Both the position numbers and the translations under genes were made by a program. 64,000 bases of DNA, taken from NCBI GenBank assembly GCA_033782935.1, contig JAWQEG010000474.1, forward strand, positions 1,302,001 to 1,366,000, given 5' to 3'. The notes under the pieces were generated by a model. The model saw nothing but the letters and a program-made list of their open reading frames with translations, had not been told where the DNA came from and did not search any database. The DNA comes from Petrolisthes cinctipes (taxonomy: Eukaryota > Arthropoda > Malacostraca > Decapoda > Porcellanidae). Shown piece by piece: positions 23,426 through 34,180 of this stretch (position 1 is the first letter of the stretch; the number at the start of each line of letters is the position of its first letter).

Positions 23426-26400
23426 GAGTAGGCATGTACAGATCGCTTCTGGGACCCCTAAATATCGAATTTTCGGGTGTTTTGGGACTGAATTTGAGAT
23501 ATCGACTTTTTGGCACCTAAAAGATCGATTTTTAGCATGTTTTTAGCCTATATTTTGAAAATATTCTAGCACTGAGTAGGCATGTACAGATTGCTTCTGG
23601 GACCCCAAAATATTGAGTTTTCGGGTGTTTTGAGCCTGAATTTGAGATATAAACGGGTACAGAAGATACATGCACATATTGACTTTGGGCGCCAAAAATA
23701 TCGATTTTCAGCATGTTTTGGGCCTGAATTTTGAAAATACTCTAACACGGACTAGGCATGTACAGATCGCTTCTGGGACCCCAAAATATCGAATTTTCGG
23801 GTGTTTAGGGCCAGAATTTGAGATATAAACGGGTACAGAAGATGCATGCACATATCGACTTTTGGGCACCTAAAAGATCGATTTTCAGTATGTTTTTGGC
23901 CTGTATTTTGAAAATACTCTAACACGGAGTAGGCATGTACAGATCGCTTCTGGGACCCCTAAAAATCGAATTTTCGGGTGTCTTGGGACTGAATTTGAGA
24001 TATCGACTTTTTGGCACTTAAAAGATCGATTTTTAGCATGTTTTTAGCCTATATTTTGAAAATATTCTAGCACTGTACAGATTGCTTCTGGGACCCCAAA
24101 ATATTGAATTTTCGGGTGTTTTGAGCCTGAATTTGAGATATAAACGGGTACAGAAGATACATGCACATATTGACTTTGGGAATCTAAAATATCGATTTTC
24201 AGCATGTTTTGGGCCTGAATTTTGAAAATACTCTAACACTGAGTAGGCATGTACAGATTGCTTCTGGGACCCCAAAATATTGAATTTTCGGGTGTTTTGA
24301 GCCTGAATTTGAGATATAAACGGGTACTGAAGATGCATGCACATATCGACTTTTGTGCACCTAATAGATCGATTTTCAGTATGTTTTGAGCATGTATTTT
24401 GAAAATACTCTAACACGGAGTAGGCATGTACAGATCGCTTCTGGGACCCCAAAATATCGAATTTTCGGGTGTTTAGGGCCAGAATTTGAGATATAAACGG
24501 GTACAGAAGATGCATGCACATATCGACTTTTGGGCACCTAAAAGATCGATTTTCAGTATGTTTTTGGCCTGTATTATGAAAATACTCTAACACGGAGTAG
24601 GCATGTACAGATACCTTCTGGGACCTCTAAATATCGAATTTTCGGGTGTTTTGGGACTGAATTTGAGATATCGATTTTTTGGCACCTAAAATGTCGATTT
24701 TTAGCATGTTTTTAGCCTATATTTTGAAAATATTCTAGCACTGTACAGATTGCTTCTGGGACCCCAAAATATTGAATTTTCGGGTGTTTTGAGCCTGAAT
24801 TTGAGATATAAACGGGTACAGAAGATACATGCACATATTGACTTTGGGCATCTAATATATCGATTTTCAGCATGTTTTGGGCCTGTATTTTGAAAATACT
24901 CTAACACTGAGTAGGCATGTACAGATCGCTTCTGGGACCCCAAAATATTGAATTTTCGGGTGTTTTGAGCCTGAATTTGAGATATAAACGGGTACTGAAG
25001 ATGCATGCACATATCGACTTTTGTGCACCTAAAAGATCGATTTTCAGTATGTTTTTGGCATGTAATTTGAAAATACTCTAACACGGTGTAGGCATGTACA
25101 GATCGCTTCTGGGACCCCTAAATATCGAATTTTCGGGTGTTTTGGGACTGAATTTGAGATATCGACTTTTTGGCACCTAAAATGTCGATTTTTAGCATAT
25201 TTTTAGCCTATATTTTGAAAATATTCTAGCACTGTGTAAGCATGTACAGATTGCTTCTGGGACCCCAAAATATTGAATTTTCGGGTGTTTTGAGCCTGAA
25301 TTTGAGATATAAACGGGTACAGAAGATACATGCACATATTGACTTTGGGCATCTAAAATATCGATTTTCAGCATGTTTTGGGCCTGTATTTTGAAAATAC
25401 TCTAACACGGAGTAGGCATGTACAGATCGCTTCTGGGACCCCAAAATATTGAATTTTCGGGTGTTTTGAGCCTGAATTTGAGATATAAACGGGTACAGAA
25501 GATACATGCACATATTGACTTTGGGCCCCAAAAATATCGATTTTCAGCATGTTTTGGGCCTGAATTTTGAAAATACTCTAACACGAAGTAGGCATGTACA
25601 GATCGCTTCTGGGACCCCAAAATATCGAATTTTCGGGTGTTTAGGGCCAGAATTTGAGATATAAACGGGTACAGAAGATGCATGCACATATCGACTTTTG
25701 GGCACCTAAGAGATCGATTTTCAGTATGTTTTTGGCCTGTATTTTGAAAATACTCTAACACGGAGTAGGCATGTACAGATACCTTCTGGGACCTCTAAAT
25801 ATCGAATTTTCGGGTGTTTTGGGACTGAATTTGAGATATCGATTTTTTGGCACCTAAAATGTCGATTTTTAGCATATTTTTAGCCTATATTTTGAAAATA
25901 TTCTAGCACTGTGTAAGCATGTACAGATTGCTTCTGGGACCCCAAAATATTGAATTTTCGGGTGTTTTGAGCCTGAATTTGAGATATAAACGGGTACAGA
26001 AGATACATGCACATATTGACTTTGGGCATCTAAAATATCGATTTTCAGCATGTTTTGGGCCTGTATTTTGAAAATACTCTAACACTGAGTAGGCATGTAC
26101 AGATCGCTTCTGGGACCCCAAAATATCGAATTTTCGGGTGTTTAGGGCCAGAATTTGAGATATAAACGGGTACAGAAGATGCATGCACATATCGACTTAT
26201 GGGCACCTAAAAGATCGATTTTCAGTATGTTTTTGGCCTGTATTTTGAAAATACTCTAACACGGAGTAAGCATGTACAGACACCTTCTGGGACCTCTAAA
26301 TATCGAATTTTCGGGTGTTTTGGGACTGAATTTGAGATATCGATTTTTTGGCACCTAAAATGTCGATTTTTAGCATGTTTTTAGCCTATTATTTGAAAAT

Positions 26401-28907
26401 ATTCTAGCACTGTTTAGGCATGTACAGATTGATTCTGGGACCCCAAAATATTGAATTTTCGGGTGTTTTGAGCCTGAATTTGAGAAATAAACGGGTACAG
26501 AAGATACATGCACATATTGACTTTGGGCACCAAAAATATCGATTTTCAGCATGTTTTGGGCCTGAATTTTGAAAATACTCTAACACGGAGTAGGCATGTA
26601 CAGATCGCTTCTGGGACCCCTAAATATCGAATTTTCGGGTGTTTTGGGACTGAATTTGAGATATCGACTTTTTGGCACCTAAAATGTCGATTTTTAGCAT
26701 GTTTTTAGCCTATATTTTGAAAATATTCTAGCACTGAGTAGGCATGTACAGATTGCTTCTGGGACCCCAAAATATTGAATTTTCGGGTGTTTTGAGCCTG
26801 AATTTGAGATATAAACGGGTACAGAAGATACATGCACATAATGACTTTGGGCACCAAAAATATCGATTTTCAGCATGTTTTGGGCCTGAATTTTGAAAAT
26901 ACTCTAACACGGAGTAGGCATGTACAGATCGCTTCTGGGACCCCAAAATATCGAATTTTCGGGTGTTTAGGGCCAGAATTTGAGATATAAACGGGTACAG
27001 AAGATGCATGCACATATCGACTTTTGGGCACCTAAGAGATCGATTTTCAGTATGTTTTTGGCCTGTATTTTGAAAATACTCTAACACGGAGTAGGCATGT
27101 ACAGATACCTTCTGGGACCTCTAAATATAGAATTTTCGGGTGTTTTGGTACTGAATTTGAGATATCGATTTTTTGGCACCTAAAATGTCGATTTTTAGCA
27201 TGTTTTTAGCCTATATTTTGAAAATATTCTAGCACTGTGTAGGCATGTACAGATTGCTTCTGGGACCCCAAAATATTGAATTTTCGGGTGTTTTGAGCCT
27301 GAATTTGAGATATAAACGGGTACAGAAGATACATGCACATATTGACTTTGGGCATCTAAAATATCGATTTTCAGCATGTTTTGGGCCAGTATTTTGAAAA
27401 TACTCTAACACTGAGTAGGCATGTACAGATTGCTTCTGGGACCCCAAAATATTGAATTATCGGGTGTTTTGAGCGTGAATTTGAGATATAAACGGGTACA
27501 GATGATGCATGCACATATCGACTTTTGGGCACCTAAAAGATCGATTTTCAGTATGTTTTTGGCCTGTATTTTGAAAATACTCTAACACGGAGTAAGCATG
27601 TACAGATACCTTCTGGGACCTCTAATTATCGAATTTTCTGGAGTTTTGGGACTGAATTTGAGATATCGATTTTTTGGCACCTAAAATGTCGATTTTTAGC
27701 ATATTTTTAGCCTATATTTTGAAAATATTCTAGCACTGTGTAGGCATGTACAGATTGCTTCTGGGACCCCAAAATATTGAATTTTCGGGTGTTTTGAGCC
27801 TGAATTTGAGATATAAACGGGTACAGAAGATACATGCACATATTGACTTTTGTCATCTAAAATATCGATTTTCAGCATGTTTTGGGCCTGTATTTTGAAA
27901 ATACTCTAACACTGAGTAGGCATGTACAGATTGCTTCTGGGACCCCAAAATCTTGAATTTTCGGGTGTTTTGAGCCTGAATTTGAGATATAAACGGGTAC
28001 AGAAGATACATGCACATATTGACTTTGGGCGCCAGAAATATCGATTTTCAGCATGTTTTGGGCCTGAATTTTGAAAATACTCTAACACGGAGTAGGCATG
28101 TACAGATCGCTTCTGGGACCCCAAAATATCGAATTTTCGGGTATTTAGGGCCAGAATTTGAGATATAAACGGGTACAGAAGATGCATGCACATATCGACT
28201 TTTGGGCACCTAAAAGATCGATTTTCAGTATGTTTTTGGCCTGTATTTTGAAAATACTCTAACACGGAGTAGGCATGTACAGATCGCTTCTGGGACCCCT
28301 AAATATCGAATTTTCGGGTGTTTTGGGACTGAATTTGAGATATCGACTTTTTGGCACTTAAAAGATCGATTTTTAGCATGTTTTTAGCCTATATTTTGAA
28401 AATATTCTAGCACTGTACAGATTGCTTCTGGGACCCCAAAATATTGAATTTTCGGGTGTTTTGAGCCTGAATTTGAGATATAAACGGGTACAGAAGATAC
28501 ATGCACATATTGACTTTGGGCATCTAAAATATCGATTTTCAGCATGTTTTGGCCCTGTATTTTGAAAATACTCTAACACTGAATAGGCATGTACAGATTG
28601 CTTCTGGGACCCCAAAATATTGAATTTTCGGGTGTTTTGAGCCTGAATTTGAGATATAAACGGGTACAGAAGATGCATGCACATATCGACTTTTGTGCAC
28701 CTAAAAGATCGATTTTCAGTATGTTTTGAGCCTGTATTTTGAAAATACTCTAACACGGAGTAGGCATGTACAGATACCTTCTGGGACCTCTAAATATTGA
28801 ATTTTCGGGTGTTTTGGGAATGAATTTGAGATATCGATTTTTTGGCACCTATAATGTCGATTTTTAGCATGTTTTTAGCCTATATTTTGAAAATATTCTA
28901 TCACTGT

Positions 28908-29055
28908 GTAGGCATGTACAGATTGCTTCTGGGACCCCAAAATATTGAATTTTCGGGTGTTTTGGGACTGAATTTGAGATATCGATTTTTTGGCACCTAT
29001 AATGTCGATTTTTAGCATGTTTTTAGCCTATATTTTGAAAATATTCTAGCACTGT
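28908..29055. repeat. Chimeric monomer: A-like start, C2-like end (148 bp)
   Basis: It opens with CAGATTGC and CCCCAAAATATTGAA as in A, then switches to GTGTTTTGGGACTG, carries the 29 bp deletion and the C2-type CGATTTTTTGGCACC, followed by the private CACCTATAATGTCG, which also occurs in the preceding C2 monomer. The switch is inside the first half. Same structure at 54082-54229. Confidence 0.82.
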
Positions 29056-30556
29056 GTAGGCATGTACAGATTGCTTCTGGGACCCCAAAATATTGAATTT
29101 TCGGGTGTTTTGATCCTGAATTTGAGATATAAACGGGTACAGAAGATACATGCACATATTGACTTTGGGCATCTAAAATATCGATTTTCAGTATGTTTTG
29201 AGCCTGTATTTTGAAAATACTCTAACACGGAGTAGGCATGTACAGATCGCTTCTGGGACCCCTAAATATCGAATTTTCGGGTGTTTGGAACTGAATTTGA
29301 GATATCGACTTTTTGGCACCTAAAAGATCGATTTTTAGCATGTTTTTAGCCTATATTTTGAAAATATTCTAGCACTGAGTAAGCATGTACAGATTACTTC
29401 TGGGACCCCAAAATATTGAATTTTCGGGGGTTTTGAGCCTGAATTTGAGATATAAACGGGTACAGAAGATACATGCACATATTGACTTTGGGCACCAAAA
29501 ATATCGATTTTCAGCATGTTTTGGGCCTGAATTTTGAAAATACTCTAACACGGAGTAGGCATGTACAGATCGCTTCTGGGACCCCAAAATATCGAATTTT
29601 CGGGTGTTTAGGGCCAGAATTTGAGATATAAACGGGTACAGAAGATGCATGCACATATCGACTTTTGGGCACTTAAAAGATCGATTTTCAGTATGTTTTT
29701 GGCCTGTATTTTGAAAATACTCTAACACGGAGTAGGCATGTACAGATACCTTCTGGGACCTTTAAATACCGAATTTTCGGGTGTTTTGGGACTGAATTTG
29801 AGATATCGATTTTTTGGCACCTAAAATGTCGATTTTTAGCATGTTTTGGGCCTGTATTTTGAAAATACTCTAACACTGAGTAGGCATGTACAGATTGCTT
29901 CTGGGACCCCAAAATATCGAATTTTCGGGTGTTTTGAGCCTGAATTTCAGATATAAACGGGTACAGAAGATACATGCACATATTGACTTTGGGCACCAAA
30001 AATATCGATTTGCAGCATGTTTTGGGCCTGAATTTTGAAAATACTCTAACACGGAGTAGGCATGTACAGATCGCTTCTGAGAAACCAAAATATCGAATTT
30101 TCGGGTGTTTAGGGCCAGAATTTGAAATATAAACGGGTACAGAAGATGCATGCACATATCGACTTTTGGGCACCTAAAAGATCGATTTTCAGTATGTTTT
30201 TGGCTTGTATTTTGAAAATACTCTAACACGGAGTAGGCATGTACAGATACCTTCTGGGACCTCTAAATATCGAATTTTCGGGTGTTTTGGGACTGAATTT
30301 GAGATATCGATTTTTTGGCACCTAAAATGTCGATTTTTAGCATGTTTTTAGCCTATATTTTGAAAATATTCTAGCACTGTGTAGGCATGTACAGATTGCT
30401 TCTGGGACCCCAAAATATTGAATTTTCGGGTGTTTTGAGCCTGAATTTGAGATATAAACGGGTACAGAAGATACATGCACATATTGACTTTGGGCATCTA
30501 AAATATCGATTTTCAGTATGTTTTGAGCCTGTATTTTGAAAATACTCTAACACGGA

Positions 30557-30733
30557 GTAGGCATGTACAGATCGCTTCTGGGACCCCTAAATATTGAATT
30601 TTCGGGTGTTTTGGGACTGAATTTGAGATATAAACGGGTACTGAAGATGCATGCACATATCGACTTTTGTGCACCTAAAAGATCGATTTTCAGTATGTTT
30701 TGAGCATGTATTTTGAAAATACTCTAACACGGA
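30557..30733. repeat. Chimeric monomer: C1-like start, B-like end (177 bp)
   Basis: It opens with CAGATCGC and GACCCCTAAATATTG, then GTGTTTTGGGACTG as in C1, but after GAGATAT continues into AAACGGGTACTGAAG and CGACTTTTGTGCACC as in B. The 29 bp segment missing from C is therefore present. The switch falls at or next to the C deletion site. Same structure at 55731-55907. Confidence 0.85.
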
Positions 30734-31234
30734 GTAGGCATGTACAGATTGCTTCTGGGACCCCAAAATATTGAATTTTCGGGTGTTTTGAGCCCGAATT
30801 TGAGATATAAACGGGTACAGAAGATACATGCAGATATTGACTTTGGGCACCAAAAATATCGATTTTCAGCATGTTTTGGGCCTGAATTTTGAAAATACTC
30901 TAACACGGAGTAGGCATGTACAGATCGCTTCTGGGACCCCAAAATATCGAATTTTCGAGTGTTTAGGGCCAGATTTTGAGATATAAACGGGTACAGAAGA
31001 TGCATGCACATATCGACTTTTGGGCACCTAAAAGATCTATTTTCAGTATGTTTTTGGCCTGTATTTTGAAAATACTCTAACACGGAGTAGGCATGTACAG
31101 ATACCTTCTGGGACCTCTAAATATCGAATTTTCGGGTGTTTTGGGACTGACTTTGAGATATCGATTTTTTGGCACCTAAAATATCGATTTTCAGCATGTT
31201 TTTAGCCTATATTTTGAAAATATTCTAGCACTGT

Positions 31235-32049
31235 GTAGGCATGTACAGATTGCTTCTGGGACCCCAAAATATTGAATTTTCGGGTGTTTTGAGCCTGAAT
31301 TTGAGATATAAACGGGTACAGAAGATACATGCACATATTGACTTTGGGCATCTAAAATATCGATTTTCAGCATGTTTTGGGCCTGTAATTTGAAAATACT
31401 CTAACACTGAGTAGGCATGTACAGATTGCTTCTGGGACCCCAAAATATTGAATTTTCGGGTGTTTTGAGCCTGAATTTGAGATATTAACGGGTACTGAAG
31501 ATGCATGCACATATCGACTTTTGTGCACCTAAAAGATCGATTTTCAGTATGTTTTGAGCATGTATTTTGAAAATACTCTAACACGGAGTAGGCATGTACA
31601 GATCGCTTCTGGGACCCCTAAATATCGAATTTTCGGGTGTTTTGGGACTGAATTTGAGATATCGACTTTTTGGCACCTAAAAGATCGATTTTTAGCATGT
31701 TTTTAGCCTATATTTTGAAAATATTCTAGCACTGTACAGATTGCTTCTGGGACCCCAAAATATTGAATTTTCGGGTGTTTTGAGCCTGAATATAAGATAT
31801 AAACGGGTACAGAAGATACATGCACATATTGACTTTGGGCACCAAAAATATCGATTTTCAGCATGTTTTGGGCCTGAATTTTGAAAATACTCTAACACGG
31901 AGTAGGCATGTACAGATACCTTCTGGGACCTCTAAATATCGAATTTTCGGGTGTTTTGGGACTGACTTTGAGATATCGATTTTTTGGCACCTAAAATATC
32001 GATTTTTAGCATGTTTTTAGCCTATATTTTGAAAATATTCTAGCACTGT
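31235..32049. repeat. 815 bp pentamer, left copy (A-B-C1-A'-C2)
   Basis: Five monomers of 176+177+148+166+148 = 815 bp, displaced exactly 815 bp from the next copy. Both flanking C2 monomers carry the variant GGGACTGACTTTGAG (consensus GGGACTGAATTTGAG), and both copies carry GATATTAACGGG in B and GCCTGTAATTTGAAAA in A. These shared rare changes show direct duplication and not chance similarity. Confidence 0.88.
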
Positions 32050-32720
32050 GTAGGCATGTACAGATTGCTTCTGGGACCCCAAAATATTGAATTTTCGGGT
32101 GTTTTGAGCCTGAATTTGAGATATAAACGGGTACAGAAGATACATGCACATATTGACTTTGGGCATCTAAAATATCGATTTTCAGCATGTTTTGGGCCTG
32201 TAATTTGAAAATACTCTAACACTGAGTAGGCATGTACAGATTGCTTCTGGGACCCCAAAATATTGAATTTTCGGGTGTTTTGAGCCCGAATTTGAGATAT
32301 TAACGGGTACTGAAGATGCATGCACATATCGACTTTTGTGCACCTAAAAGATCGATTTTCAGTATGTTTTGAGCATGTATTTTGAAAATACTCTAACACG
32401 GAGTAGGCATGTACAGATCGCTTCTGGGACCCCTAAATATCGAATTTTCGGGTGTTTTGGGACTGAATTTGAGATATCGACTTTTTGGCACCTAAAAGAT
32501 CGATTTTTAGCATGTTTTTAGCCTATATTTTGAAAATATTCTAGCACTGTACAGATTGCTTCTGGGACCCCAAAATATTGAATTTTCGGGTGTTTTGAGC
32601 CTGAATTTAAGATATAAACGGGTACAGAAGATACATGCACATTTGACTTTGGGCACCAAAAATATCGATTTTCAGCATGTTTTGGGCCTGAATTTTGAAA
32701 ATACTCTAACACGGAGTAGG
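32050..32720. repeat. 815 bp pentamer, right copy (incomplete)
   Basis: It matches 31235 onwards through A, B, C1 and A', then continues with a D monomer where the left copy has C2. Its B reads GAGCCCGAATTTG against GAGCCTGAATTTG in the left copy, and its A' reads CACATTTGAC with one base missing compared with CACATATTGAC. The right end is approximate. Confidence 0.82.
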
Positions 32721-33366
32721 CATGTACAGATCGCTTCTGGGACCCCAAAATATTGAATTTTCGGGTGTTTAGGGCCAGAATTTGAGATATAAAAGGGTAC
32801 AGAAGATGCATGCACATATCGACTTTTGGGCACCTAAAAGATCGATTTTCAGTATGTTTTTGGCCTGTATTTTGAAAATACTCTAACACGGAGTAGGCAT
32901 GTACAGATACCTTCTGGAACCTCTAAATATCGAATTTTCGGGTGTTTTGGGACTGAATTTGAGATATCGATTTTTTGGCACCTAAAAGATCGATTTTCAG
33001 CATGTTTTTTGCCTATATTTTGAAAATATTCTAGCACTGTGTAGGCATGTACAGATTGCTTCTGGGACCCCAAAATATTGAATTTTCGGGTGTTTTGAGC
33101 CTGAATTTGAGATATAAACGGGTACAGAAGATACATGCACATATTGACTTTGGGCATCTAAAATATCGATTTTCAGCATGTTTTGGGCCTGTATTTTGAA
33201 AATACTCTAACACGGAGTAGGCATGTACAGATACCTTCTGGGACCTCTAAATATCGAATTTTCGGGTGTTTTGGGACTGAATTTGAGATATCGATTTTTT
33301 GGCACCTAAAATGTCGATTTTCAGCATGTTTTTTTTTCCTATATTTTGAAAATATTCTAGCACTGT
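32403..33366. repeat. 964 bp local duplication, left copy
   Basis: It contains C1, A', D, C2, A and a second C2-like monomer that carries a run of nine T (33329-33337). The pattern recurs 964 bp downstream for about 780 bp. The D here reads AATATTGAATTTTCGG and AAAAGGGTAC; the right copy has AATATCGAATTTTCGG and AAACGGGTAC. C2 reads CTTCTGGAACCTC in both copies, a private marker. Confidence 0.83.
33329..33337 (+). repeat. Run of nine T in a C2-like monomer
   Basis: The usual GTTTTTAGCCTAT reads as nine T followed by CCTAT, which means loss of the AG and extension of the run by slippage. The same run is at 35963-35971, and in the second 25 kb copy at 58503-58511 and 61137-61145. It marks blocks related by descent. 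Confidence 0.85.
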
Positions 33367-34145
33367 GTAGGCATGTACAGATTGCTTCTGGGACCCCTAA
33401 ATATCGAATTTTCGGGTGTTTTGGGACTGAATTTGAGATATCGACTTTTTGGCACCTAAAAGATCGATTTTTAGCATGTTTTTAGCCTATATTTTGAAAA
33501 TATTCTAGCACTGTACAGATTGCTTCTGGGACCCCAAAATATTGAATTTTCGGGTGTTTTGAGCCTGAATTTAAGATATAAACGGGTACAGAAGATACAT
33601 GCACATATGACTTTGGGCACCAAAAATATCGATTTTCAGCATGTTTTGGGCCTGAATTTTGAAAATACTCTAACACGGAGTAGGCATGTACAGATCGCTT
33701 CTGGGACCCCAAAATATCGAATTTTCGGGTGTTTAGGGCCAGAATTTGAGATATAAACGGGTACAGAAGATGCATGCACATATCGACTTTTGGGCACCTA
33801 AAAGATCGATTTTCAGTATGTTTTTTGCCTGTATTTTGAAAATACTCTAACACGGAGTAGGCATGTACAGATACCTTCTGGAACCTCTAAATATCGAATT
33901 TTCGGGTGTTTTGGGACTGAATTTGAGATATCGATTTTTTGGCACCTAAAAGATCGATTTTCAGCATGTTTTTTGCCTATATTTTGAAAATATTCTAGCA
34001 CTGTGTAGGCATGTACAGATTGCTTCTGGGACCCCAAAATATTGAATTTTCGGGTGTTTTGAGCCTGAATTTGAGATATAAACGGGTACAGAAGATACAT
34101 GCACATATTGACTTTGGGCATCTAAAATATCGATTTTCAGCATGT
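33367..34145. repeat. 964 bp local duplication, right copy (partial)
   Basis: It starts with a chimeric C monomer (ATTGC start joined to a C1 body) placed directly after another C monomer, an order not seen in regular trimers. It then follows the left copy through A', D, C2 and A. Its A' reads CACATATGAC, one base shorter than consensus. Homology stops near 34.14 kb, where this copy passes into a C-type end (TTTTTAGTCTATATTTTG). Confidence 0.8.
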
Positions 34146-34180
34146 TTTTAGTCTATATTTTGAAAATATTCTAGCACTGT

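Larger units (their letters stand above)
23426..31234. repeat. Mixed trimer block with several chimeric monomers
   Basis: Trimers of both kinds with many private variants. A local duplication displaced by 677 bp (501 + 176) links about 25.19-25.37 kb and 25.87-26.05 kb; both copies carry AGCATATTTTTAGCC and GTGTAAGCATG. Chimeric monomers occur at 28908-29055 (A-like start, C-like end) and 30557-30733 (C-like start, B-like end). The longest minus-strand open frame in the window, 186 codons, crosses about 24.03-24.59 kb and is only repeat. No gene was found. Confidence 0.83.

Noticed and set aside
24033..24593. Protein-coding genes on the minus strand (repeated proteins of 60-186 residues)
   Set aside because: They are translations of the satellite. 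The same peptides recur at every HOR copy in two overlapping frames, start and stop with monomer boundaries, lack any recognisable domain, and drift with the satellite's substitutions.
33329..33337. T-run as an RNA polymerase III terminator
   Set aside because: There is no Pol III promoter or transcript upstream. The run is a slippage variant of the monomer and is shared between blocks by descent.
33183..33485. Plus-strand open frame of 100 codons
   Set aside because: It runs through C-type monomers only because the 29 bp deletion and the T9 run keep the frame open. It has no start context, domain or independent conservation.
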